Shown here in pieces: positions 19,038 through 26,956 of a stretch of 64,000 nucleotides of DNA. Position 1 is the stretch's first letter, and each line of letters starts with the position of its first letter. Source of the stretch: Aureococcus anophagefferens (lineage: Eukaryota; Sar; Pelagophyceae; Pelagomonadales; Pelagomonadaceae); NCBI RefSeq assembly GCF_000186865.1, contig NW_008705575.1, forward strand, positions 536,577 to 600,576. Reading direction: 5' to 3'. Position numbers and translations under genes: made by a program. The notes below the pieces were generated by a model that was not told where the DNA came from, made no database searches, and saw only the letters and a program-made list of their open reading frames with translations.

Positions 19038-19087
19038 NNNNNNNNNNNNNNNNNNNNNNNNNNNNNNNNNNNNNNNNNNNNNNNNNN
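19038..19087. other. Assembly gap (50 N)
   Basis: Exactly 50 N, the same length as the gap at 39245, so a placeholder of unknown true size. It truncates two genes running toward each other: the DUF4460-like gene from the left and the formate-THF ligase domain of C1-THF synthase from the right. At least 450 ligase residues are missing, so the real gap is probably larger than 1 kb. Confidence 0.97.
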
Positions 19088-20878
19088 AGCAATTGTTCGC
19101 GGCGACGATCGCGTGGATGTCGCCCGTCATGTGGAGATTGAACTCCTCCATGGGGATGACCTGGCTGTAGCCGCCGCCCGCCGCGCCGCCCTTGATGCCG
19201 AACGTCGGGCCCTGGCTCGGCTGGCGGATCGTCGTGACGACGCGCTTGCCCAAATTTTTGCCGAGCGCCTGGCAGAGGCCGATCGTCGTCGTCGACTTGC
19301 CCTCGCCGAGGGGCGTCGGGTTGATGCCGCAGACGACGACGAGGGACCCCTCGGGCGCGCCCGCGAGGCGCGCCGCGACCCTGCCCGCGTCGACCTTGGC
19401 CTTGTGCCGGCCCCAGGGGATGAGCTCGTCGCGCGCGACGCCCGCCGCGGCCGCGACGTACTCGAGGGGCAGGGGCGTGCAGGCCTGGGAGATGGCGATG
19501 TCCCGGGGCACGGGCGTGAGGCGCGCCGTGCCCGCCTCGAAGGGCGGCGCGGGGCTCGACGGGCGGCTCGCGCGGAACGCGTCGTCGCGGCTGAGGTCGT
19601 TCATCGACGTCACGCGCGCGAGCGCCGCCTCGACGACGGGCCCGCGCGCGAGGGTGCGCTCGGCGAGGCGCAGCGTATTTTGGAGCAGCATGGCGATGGT
19701 CATGGGCCCGACGCCGCCGGGCACGGGCGTGATCTTCGAGCAGACCTTTTTGGCCGCTTCGTAGTCGACGTCGCCGACGAGGCGGTAGCCGCGCTTCGCC
19801 GTCGCGTCGTCCACCGCATTAATCCCGACGTCAATCACGACGCAGCCGGGCTTGAGCCAGGCGCCCTTGATGAACTCGGGCTTGCCGATGGCCGCGACGA
19901 CGACGTCCGCGCCGCGGACGACGGCCGCGATGTCGCGCGTGCGCGAGTGGCAGACCGTCACGGTCGCGTCCATCTTCTGCAGGAGCGCCGCCACGGGCAT
20001 GCCGACGATGTTCGACCGGCCGACGACGACGGCGGCCTTGCCGCGGCACTCGACGCCGGACCGCGTCAGCAGCTCCGCGCACCCCGCGGGCGTGCACGCG
20101 ACCGCCGACGGATCGTCGCCGCCGCGGAGGCACAGGTTGCCCACGTTCAGCGCCGCGAAGCCATCGGCGTCCTTGTCCACGGAGATGCGCTTCAGCACGG
20201 CGGCCTCGTTGACGTGCGACGGCAGCGGCAGCTGCACGAGGATGCCGTGGATCTGCGGGTCCGCGTTCAAACGCATGACGGCCTCGGAGATCTCCTTCTC
20301 CGACGCGTCGGCGGGCAGGTTGACGTCGACGCTGTGGAAGCCCACCTCGGCGGCGGCCTTCTTCTTCATGCGCACGTACGTCGCGCTGTCCTTGCGCTCG
20401 CCGACCTGGGCAGGACAAGAGTGCGAAATTCCCAACTTCAAAGGCTCCGATCTCGGCCAATTTCCACTCGTTTCGGCTGATTTTTGGACGAGCGATCATC
20501 TCTCGGAACGGTCTCGAAGCGTGGATGCTTCTTCTGGAACGCGCGCGCGCGGAACACCCACGTTGAAGCGACGTTGAATCACTCTTGTCCTGCCCTGTCG
20601 CCCACGAGCACGACGGCGAGGCCCGGCCGCGCGCCGCCGCGCGCCGCGGCCATGGCGTCGACGCTCGCCTTGATCTCTCCGCGGATCTGCGCGGCGATGG
20701 CCTTGCCGTCGATGACCTCGGCGTCCGTGGTCGTCGTGGTAGAGCTCGCGGCGGCGGCGGTGCGAGGCGACGCGGCGGCGGCGGCGGCGGTGGGCTTGTC
20801 GGCCTGGAGGTAGGTCGCCAGGGCGTAGGCCGCGGCGGCGCCGGCGACGGCGCCGACGACGACGTCCTTGTTGCCCAT
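19088..20878 (-). CDS. MTHFD1: C1-tetrahydrofolate synthase (MTHFD1-like), one introner, C-terminus lost in gap
   Basis: Exons 20606-20878 and 19088-20405 (minus), phase 0. After a signal-anchor-like N-terminus ([19 protein letters not shown]) the FolD part begins: GLAVVL joined to [20 protein letters not shown] with the catalytic Lys in YVRMK, then [40 protein letters not shown] and [15 protein letters not shown]. The formate-THF ligase domain follows: [37 protein letters not shown] (ATP loop), [20 protein letters not shown] and [17 protein letters not shown], ending at the gap. The enzyme interconverts 10-formyl-, methenyl- and methylene-THF. The N-terminal hydrophobic stretch suggests organelle or membrane association rather than plain cytosolic location. 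Confidence 0.95.
20406..20597 (+). mobile_element. Introner element 2 (subfamily A, 192 bp), antisense in host gene; intron 20406-20605
   Basis: Core oriented as in introner 1 on the + strand, but the host gene is on the minus strand, so it is spliced in the opposite orientation. Read along the host, the left end is CAGGGCAGGACAAGAG and the right end CTCTTGTCCTGCCCAG. The duplication is GTGGGCGA (20605-20598, donor) versus GTCGGCGA (20405-20398, exon), 7 of 8 identical. The intron is 200 bp, GT-AG, phase 0, and removal joins AVVL to VGERKDS, exactly as expected for the FolD domain. Confidence 0.95.
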
Positions 20879-21014
20879 GCTATTCCGGATTTTTGGTGTG
20901 CACGCGCCCGGCGATGGTCAAAAGGTGCTCAGAGTGTCGACGGAGCGTGTCTCGCGTCGACGTAGGCTTTTAGCGTCGGATATTGACCTCAGCATGCACT
21001 CAATTAGTTTCTCA

Positions 21015-21152
21015 TCTCCCGGCTTCCTTGCGCTTGTCTGGGCAGCCCCGTGCTGGGAATGGCAGCGGTGACAAACTACTAGAAGTTTCGCTCTCCCCGC
21101 CTTCCCTTGCGCTTTGTCTGGGCAGCCCCGTGCCACCATGGCCGCGGTGACC
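21015..21152. repeat. Imperfect tandem duplication of a promoter/start-codon segment
   Basis: The sequence around 21024-21075 (CTTGCGCTTGTCTGGGCAGC, CCCGTG, then ATGGCAGCGGTGAC) is repeated at about 21101-21152 (CTTGCGCTTTGTCTGGGCAG, CCCCGTG, ATGGCCGCGGTGAC). The upstream copy has its own ATG at 21059 reading MAAVTNY then stop, a decayed copy of the MAAVTCADG start at 21138. It now makes a 7-codon upstream ORF. Confidence 0.85.
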
Positions 21153-22291
21153 TGCGCCGACGGCGGGTCGCGCGAGTCGCCGGCCGTGGAGATGAAGGAG
21201 CCGGAGTCGGTGCGCAAGAAGACGAAGCACGACCCGGGGAAACGCATGTCGGACCTTAATTACCTGGACGACACCGACACGAAGCCCAGCAAGAAGGCGG
21301 AGGCCTTCCCGGCGAACACCTGGGTCTTCAACCCCAACGCGAACTGGAGGGTTTATTGGGACATGACGATCCTCATCTTCGTCGTCTACGTGCTCTTCGT
21401 CGCGCCCTTCGAACTCGCGTTCGTCTCGGGCGACCTCAGCTACCAGCAGCGGACGTCCACCATCTTCTCGAAGAAGCAGCGGAAGAACCTGGGGCTAGGT
21501 CGAGTTCGAGACGAACTCCATCATCACGAACTTCGCGCAGTCCTTGGAGTCGGGCATGTTCATGGCGCGCGACACGATCGTCCAGGGCAACCGGTCCCTC
21601 AACGACACGCTCTTTCTGGTCGAGAAGGGCACGGTCATGCAGTTCGGGCGCCACAACCCCCTCGTGCCCTTCTCCATCAGCAAGGTCACGGAGGACGGCT
21701 TCTTGGGCGACGACATCGCGTCGCTCGTCGCGGGCCACACGCCGCAGCCGCGCTGGTACACCGCGCGGTGCGTGACGATCTGCTTCATCCACACGCTCAA
21801 CTCGAAGCAGTTGATTTCGATCTGCAACGAGCCCGGTTTGGAGATCTTCCGCAAGTACATCACGCGCTACGGCGTCTGGACGCACCTCAAGTACGAGTTC
21901 ATCAAGGCCTACAAGAGCGGGCGGCTCCACGGCGAGATCTTGGACGCGTGGCGCAGCGGGGCCCCGCGGCGCAAGCTCGCGTCGCGGCGCCACGGCTACG
22001 AGACCCAGTTCGACGACCTCGAGGGCGCGACGCCCGCGCTCGCGGCGCTCAACGAGAAACTGGACCTCATGGAGCAGCGCAATTCCGCGCTGAGCCGCCA
22101 GAACCAGCGGCTCCTCGACGCGCTCTCGGGCGTCGTCGGCCATCTGCCGGACGCGCGGGACCTCGCCGCGGCCGCCGTCGCCCGCGTCCCCGGCGCCGCC
22201 GCCGTCGCGGGCGCCGTCCCCAACGCGCCGGAATCGCCGCTCATGTCGTCGTTCACGCTCGACGACTTCATCGAGCCGATCGCGTCACACC
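21138..22291 (+). pseudogene. Cyclic-nucleotide-binding channel remnant: S1 helix joined to CNBD, pore missing
   Basis: ATG 21138 opens a cytosolic N-terminus and one helix (WDMTILIFVVYVLFVAPFEL) matching S1 of the complete channel at 34.3-36.8 kb. About 30 residues later the coding frame changes at 21499 (CTAG then GTCGAG) straight into a cyclic-nucleotide-binding domain: SIITNFAQSLESGMFMARDT, IVQGNRSLNDTLFLVEKGTV, followed by a coiled coil (LNEKLDLMEQRNSALSRQNQ). S2-S6 and the selectivity filter are absent. A possible 76-bp intron (21423-21498, GTCTCG to CTAG) would keep frame but still lack the pore. No in-frame stop precedes the next gene's ATG at 22292, so the 3' end is unresolved. Deletion, misassembly or a pore-less regulator are all possible. 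Confidence 0.5.
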
Positions 22292-24391
22292 ATGCGCAAA
22301 GTCCTCGTCCAGCTCGACTACTACCTCGGCGGCCAGTTCGCGGGCCTGACGAGCGGCCTCGCGCGCGGGGCCTTCGCCGCGCGGGGCCTCGATGTGCGCG
22401 TCGCGCCGCCGTGCGCGCCCGGCGGCGAGGGCGACGCCGTGCTCGCGCGCCAGCGCGCGGACCCGTCGTCCGTCGTCGTCGGCGTCTGCGAGCAGAACTC
22501 GCTCGCGGCGGCGGCGCCCGTCAAGGCCTTTGGGGCCATGTTCGACCGGTCGCCGCTCGCCGTCGTCGCCAAGCGCGGCGCGGCGCTCCGCAAGGTCGCG
22601 GTGCACGCCGACTCCGCGGAGCTCGTCGCCGAGGCCCTCGGCGTCGACGTCGTCGTCGTCGAGCGCGCCGACGAGGCGCACCGCGCGGCGCTCCTCGCCG
22701 GCGGCGCCGTCGACGGCGTCCAGTGCTACCACACGACGGAACCGCTCGCGTTCTTCGCGCCCGGCGGCGGCCTCGATGCTCGCGAGCACGAGGTCAAGTC
22801 GATCTGCGCGACGGCGCCCGGGTCGCTCGGCGCGCTGGACCTGGGCTACTCGCAGGCCCTCTTCGCGGACGCGGACGCGCCGCAAGCCACGCTCGACGCC
22901 TTCCTCGCGGCGCTAATGGAGGGCTGGGCGATCGCGGCCGAGGACCCGATCCTCGCCGGCGAGGTCCTCGCGGCGCACGAGGCCGCCGACGACGCCGCGC
23001 TCTTCGGCGGCGCCGGCCGCGACGCGCTCTTCCACGGCGCCGTGGCCGCGCGCTGCGCGCCCGCGGCGCTGCGCATGGCCGCCGCCGGCGGCCGCGTCGA
23101 CGGGAACCGCTGGCGCCGCGTCGACGACGCGCTCGCGGCGGCGATCGGCAAGGCGCCCGTCGCAACGGGGGGCGCGCCGCTGCCCGCCGTCGCCGCGCCG
23201 GCCCTGGGCCACGTCGTCGCGCGCGGCGCGCGGGCCGACGCGCGGCTCCGCGCGCGCGGCGTCCTTGAAGCCACGGGCCGCAGGCCCAAAGTCGCGCTCG
23301 TCCGCGCGGGCGACCCCGAGGGCGCCCAGGGCGGCGCCGGCCGCGCGGCGGCCATCGCGACCAACGCGGCGACGGGCGCCGTCGAGTCCTGGTTCGACAA
23401 GGCGCGGCTCCTCGAGGCCGACGGCGTCGCCGTGGCCGTCGCCGCGCTCCCGGCCGGAGCGACGGCCGCGGCCGTCGCGGCGGCCGCGCGCGCGGCCGAC
23501 GCGGACCCGGACGTCGACGCCGTGCTCGTCGAGCGGCCGCTCCGCGAGACCCTGGCTTTCGACCTCGCCAAGGACGTCGACGCGAACGACGACCCCGTGA
23601 TGGTCGAGGCGATCCTCCGGACGCTCGGCGTCGCCGAGGCCGTGCGGACGACGAGCCGCGCCGACGCGGCGTACCTCGACCGCGGCGGCGCGGACCTCGC
23701 CTTCGACTTTGGCGGCGCGGCCGCCGTCGTGCTCGGCCGGTCGCCGCACCTGGGGGCGCCGCTCGCCAAGGCGCTCGCCGGCCGCGACGCGACGGTGACG
23801 CTCTGCCACGCGGCCACGCCCGACGGCGTGCGCGAGAAGGCGCTCGAGGAGGCGGACTTCGTCTTCGCCGCCGCGGGGCGGCCCGGACTCGTCGGCGCGG
23901 GCGACGTCAAGCGCGGCGCCGCGGTCGTCAACGTCGGGACGACCTACGACGCGTCGGCGAAGACGCTCGCGCCCGACGTCGACGACGCCGTCGCCGACGA
24001 CGCGGCCTACGTGCTGACGACGAACGCCCACGGCTGCGGGCCGGCCTGCGTCGCGACGCTCGTGCGCCGCGTCGTCGAGCGCGCCGAGGACCGCGCGCTG
24101 GCCGCGGGGGAGGCCCCGGCGACCTGGCGCCGCGCGGGCGACGCGCTCCGCCGCGACGTCGTCGTCCGCGACTTCGCCGCGGCCGCGGTGCTCGTGGAGA
24201 AGATCGCGGCGACCTGCGACGCCCTCGACCACCACCCGACGGTGGCGATCAACGGCGCGCGCGTCTGCCACGACGTCGCAGGGTGCGGCGTCGCCGTCGA
24301 GTTCACGACCTTCGCCGCGGGCGGCACGCTCACGGGAAAAGATTCCGAGGCCGCCCGCGCCGTCGAGCCCCTCCTCGCCGCCGCGGAGTGA
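22292..24391 (+). CDS. Three-domain fusion: NMT1/THI5-like, FolD-like, pterin-4a-carbinolamine dehydratase
   Basis: 699 residues in one uninterrupted frame. Residues 1-295 resemble NMT1/THI5-type binding proteins (KVLVQLDYYLGGQFAGLTSG, GLDVRVAPPCAPGGEGDAV, VGVCEQNSLAAAAPVKAFGA). No CCCFC motif is present, so HMP synthase chemistry is not indicated. Residues 330-600 are FolD-like: PKVALVRAGDPEG, FDKARLLEADGVAVAV (Lys at the catalytic position), DAVLVERPL, AVVLGRSPHLGAPLAKALAG, TVTLCHAAT, AAVVNVGTTY. Residues 608-699 are a PCD/DCoH domain: CDALDHHPTVAINGARVCHD and GGTLTGKD, keeping the HHP and a following His. PCD dehydrates pterin-4a-carbinolamine; FolD interconverts methylene- and methenyl-THF. 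It lies 1.4 kb from the canonical C1-THF synthase. Substrate of the first domain unknown. Confidence 0.75.
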   Translation: MRKVLVQLDYYLGGQFAGLTSGLARGAFAARGLDVRVAPPCAPGGEGDAVLARQRADPSSVVVGVCEQNSLAAAAPVKAFGAMFDRSPLAVVAKRGAALRKVAVHADSAELVAEALGVDVVVVERADEAHRAALLAGGAVDGVQCYHTTEPLAFFAPGGGLDAREHEVKSICATAPGSLGALDLGYSQALFADADAPQATLDAFLAALMEGWAIAAEDPILAGEVLAAHEAADDAALFGGAGRDALFHGAVAARCAPAALRMAAAGGRVDGNRWRRVDDALAAAIGKAPVATGGAPLPAVAAPALGHVVARGARADARLRARGVLEATGRRPKVALVRAGDPEGAQGGAGRAAAIATNAATGAVESWFDKARLLEADGVAVAVAALPAGATAAAVAAAARAADADPDVDAVLVERPLRETLAFDLAKDVDANDDPVMVEAILRTLGVAEAVRTTSRADAAYLDRGGADLAFDFGGAAAVVLGRSPHLGAPLAKALAGRDATVTLCHAATPDGVREKALEEADFVFAAAGRPGLVGAGDVKRGAAVVNVGTTYDASAKTLAPDVDDAVADDAAYVLTTNAHGCGPACVATLVRRVVERAEDRALAAGEAPATWRRAGDALRRDVVVRDFAAAAVLVEKIAATCDALDHHPTVAINGARVCHDVAGCGVAVEFTTFAAGGTLTGKDSEAARAVEPLLAAAE

Positions 24392-24464
24392 GAAGAAGAC
24401 CGCCGCCCCAAGAAGCTGCCCGGCCGCCCCAAGAGGCCGCGCGAGGATCCCCGCGACTAGCCCC

Positions 24465-25547
24465 CTACTGAAAGCTTATCTCGATGTCGAGGCCCGTGCC
24501 CTCGGCGTCGCCCTTGGCCTTCTTCGCCCTGGGCCGGCCCGCGTCGCGGCCGGCCGGCTTCCGCTTCCGCGGCTCCTCGGGCGGGACGTCCTCCGCGGCG
24601 GCGTCCGCGCAGAGGGACCGGTGGAGCTCGAGGGTCGCCCAGGCGTCGGCGGCGGCGTAGCGCGCCTGCGCGTGCGAGAGCCAGGCCAGGCTCCCGTGGT
24701 CCGGCGCGCGCTTGACGTAACGGAACGACTTTTGTAATTCTTTGTGCTTCGCGAACGGCGCGCCGCGGCAGACCTCGCCCGCCACCGTCGCGAGGCCCTT
24801 TTGCAAACCGGACTTCTCGCCGCCGGCGTCGCGCGCCGCCGCCAGGGCCTGGACGTCGACGCCGCGGACCACGGGGCCGAGGCGCTCGCGGCGCGGCGGC
24901 CCGTAGAACAATTTCGCGATGGACGCGTCGCCGAGGAGCCGCGCGAGGTCCGGCTCGAGGCCGTCGTCGCCGGGCCCGCAGAGGAGCACCGTCGCGCTCG
25001 AGTCGGCGCAGAGCTGCACGAGCAGGGGCGGCGACGCGTGCGTGCCCTCGGCGTCGACGGCGACGACTTTCGGCTTCGACGCCCAGAACGCGGCCCAGGT
25101 CTCCGCCGTCGCGCGCGCTGGCGCATGGCCCGCGGCCTCCATGGCGTCCTCGAGGAAGACCTCGGCGCCGTCGGCCTCGTCGTCGTCGCTGTCGTTGAGG
25201 ACCGTGCCGTCCTCGGCGACGAACTCGATCTTCGTGTCCGGGTCCGAGGCCGCGAGGTCGAAGAGCCGCGCGGCGGCGGCGACGGCGCCCTTGCGGTCCT
25301 TCGACGCGGCCTCGGCGTTCTTGATGAGGTGGTTCGCGGCCTGGGCGGCGCTCCGGAGCTTCTTGCGCGCGGGCGACGGCGGCTGGTGGGGCCGCGGCGG
25401 CGACGTCTGTGGCGCGGTGCGGGCGCCGGCGCGCGCGGAGGTCAGCGGCTGGTCGATGCGCGACGTCGCGAGGGGTTTGTCGACGTCGGCGGTGTCCGTT
25501 GATGGCTCGTTGGTGGCCTCCTTCGGTGTGTTTTTCGAGCGCACCAT
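24465..25547 (-). CDS. DEDD-family 3'-5' exonuclease (RNase D/WRN-exo-like)
   Basis: 360 residues from ATG 25547 (MVRSKNTPKEATNEP). A Pro/Ala-rich, helical N-terminus precedes the exonuclease fold: KVVAVDAEGTHASPPLLVQL (motif I D-x-E), IAKLFYGPPRRERLGPVVRG with VDVQALAAARDAGG (motif II region, where the usual Asp is not obvious) and ARYAAADAWATLELHRSL (motif III Y-x3-D). The basic C-terminus (RKRKPAGRDAGRPRAKKAKG) looks like a nuclear localisation signal. The apparent divergence of motif II leaves catalysis uncertain. It diverges from the F-box/kelch gene with 69 bp between starts. Confidence 0.7.
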   Translation of the reverse strand: MVRSKNTPKEATNEPSTDTADVDKPLATSRIDQPLTSARAGARTAPQTSPPRPHQPPSPARKKLRSAAQAANHLIKNAEAASKDRKGAVAAAARLFDLAASDPDTKIEFVAEDGTVLNDSDDDEADGAEVFLEDAMEAAGHAPARATAETWAAFWASKPKVVAVDAEGTHASPPLLVQLCADSSATVLLCGPGDDGLEPDLARLLGDASIAKLFYGPPRRERLGPVVRGVDVQALAAARDAGGEKSGLQKGLATVAGEVCRGAPFAKHKELQKSFRYVKRAPDHGSLAWLSHAQARYAAADAWATLELHRSLCADAAAEDVPPEEPRKRKPAGRDAGRPRAKKAKGDAEGTGLDIEISFQ

Positions 25548-25616
25548 CGTGCTTTGCCGAGGCAACGACGGCAACATCGGCAACGTTGAAGCAGAACTCG
25601 CACTCAGCAAGTCACG

Positions 25617-26939
25617 ATGTTCGCGCCTGGAACCATGCTCGGCCGCGCCCGTAAATTCTTCTTCGGTCCGTCGGCAGCCCCGGAGGCGCCGCCCGAGGCG
25701 CCGCCCGAGGGGAAGAAGCGGCGCGGCGACACAGCCCCATTGGCCCTCCTGCGCCTGCCCGACGACGCGCTCGTCTCTTCGTGCGCGTACCTGGGCCTCG
25801 TCGACGGCGCGCGCGCGGCGGTGACCTGCCGGCGCCTCGCCGCCACCGGCCGCAACGTCCATCCGCGCGTGCTCATCATGCACAGACCTTTACTTTGGTG
25901 GGGTCGCCCGGCCTTGACGCTGATCCTCGACTCACACCCGGGCGTGCTCCAGCGCGACACGACCGACGATTTACGGTTAGCGCTGACGACGGAGCAGCGC
26001 GCGCTGGAGCAGCGGATCCGCGACCTCGAGCGCAAGCTCAGCTGCAGCTGGCGGTTCTGTGCGAATTGCCCGGGAGACGACTTAGATGTGACCTACGTCG
26101 GGCCCGTCGTCATCGGAGGACAGCTCTGCTCCGTGACGTTCCCGCACCGCTCGGAGCGAGGCGGGGAGCTGCAACTGCCGCCCATGCACGTATATTCGCT
26201 CAAGAAGAATGCCTGGCGGACGATCGACCACTTCGCGCACCTCGGCGCGCTGACAAGCTTCGCCTGTTGTGCGCTCGGCTCGGAATTGTGCTTCGTCGGC
26301 GGCACGCCGCTGGACACTGATGATCCCTCTGCGATTTCCGCTGCGCGCGTGAGTGTGCGCACCCTGAATTTGCAATCGGGTGCGTGGACGCAGCTCGCGG
26401 ACATGCCCATCGGCGTCGAATCTGAGTTGTTGAGCTGCGCGTGCTGTGGCAAGCTCTACGTTCTCGGCAACCGCGTTGGAGAGTGGGGAGCACCAGTGTT
26501 GCAGATCTACGACCCGACACGACGCGCCTGGACCCGCGGGCCGGATTGTCATGCAGAGGGGTGGTGCCTCGATATGCGCTCGGCGGGGAGCCATATCTTT
26601 TGTATGTGGAGCCCTGTGCAAGTGGAATTCGAACCCGAGCTTGATCTCGTGACCGCTGTTTTCGACACGGAGACTTGCACGTGGTCCGAATGCGTGGGCT
26701 CCACGCATGCTAGCCATCCTGGACCCGAAAGCTGCTTCACCATTCACCAGGAAGCGCTCATCAACATCGTGATGTGGGCCGATGGGACCTTCAAATTCTT
26801 CGAGCTCGAACGCGTCGGACCTTCGACCTGGGCCTGGCGCGAGGTCAGCCCACCCTTCCCTGTCGAAGGTCGCCTCGCTGAGTACTGGCTCAACCCCAGC
26901 GAGGCTCCGTTCATGGGCTTCGCCCACCTCCGCGCCTAA
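25617..26939 (+). CDS. F-box/kelch-like protein
   Basis: 440 residues. An F-box-like segment (LALLRLPDDALVSSCAYLGL, VDGARAAVTCRRLAATGRN) is followed by a short coiled coil (LTTEQRALEQRIRDLERKL) and kelch-like blades (LCFVGGTPLDTD, VRTLNLQSGAWTQLADMPIG, LYVLGNRVGEWGAPVLQIYD, HIFCMWSPVQVEFEP, TAVFDTETCTWSECV). Such proteins couple substrates to SCF ubiquitin ligases. The substrate is unknown. From about 26.0 kb third positions become less GC-rich than the flanking genes, as in the F-box gene at 41.3 kb and the endonuclease-like gene at 11.4 kb. It converges with the next gene 17 bp away. Confidence 0.7.
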   Translation: MFAPGTMLGRARKFFFGPSAAPEAPPEAPPEGKKRRGDTAPLALLRLPDDALVSSCAYLGLVDGARAAVTCRRLAATGRNVHPRVLIMHRPLLWWGRPALTLILDSHPGVLQRDTTDDLRLALTTEQRALEQRIRDLERKLSCSWRFCANCPGDDLDVTYVGPVVIGGQLCSVTFPHRSERGGELQLPPMHVYSLKKNAWRTIDHFAHLGALTSFACCALGSELCFVGGTPLDTDDPSAISAARVSVRTLNLQSGAWTQLADMPIGVESELLSCACCGKLYVLGNRVGEWGAPVLQIYDPTRRAWTRGPDCHAEGWCLDMRSAGSHIFCMWSPVQVEFEPELDLVTAVFDTETCTWSECVGSTHASHPGPESCFTIHQEALINIVMWADGTFKFFELERVGPSTWAWREVSPPFPVEGRLAEYWLNPSEAPFMGFAHLRA

Positions 26940-26956
26940 ATTAAACAGCCCAACTC

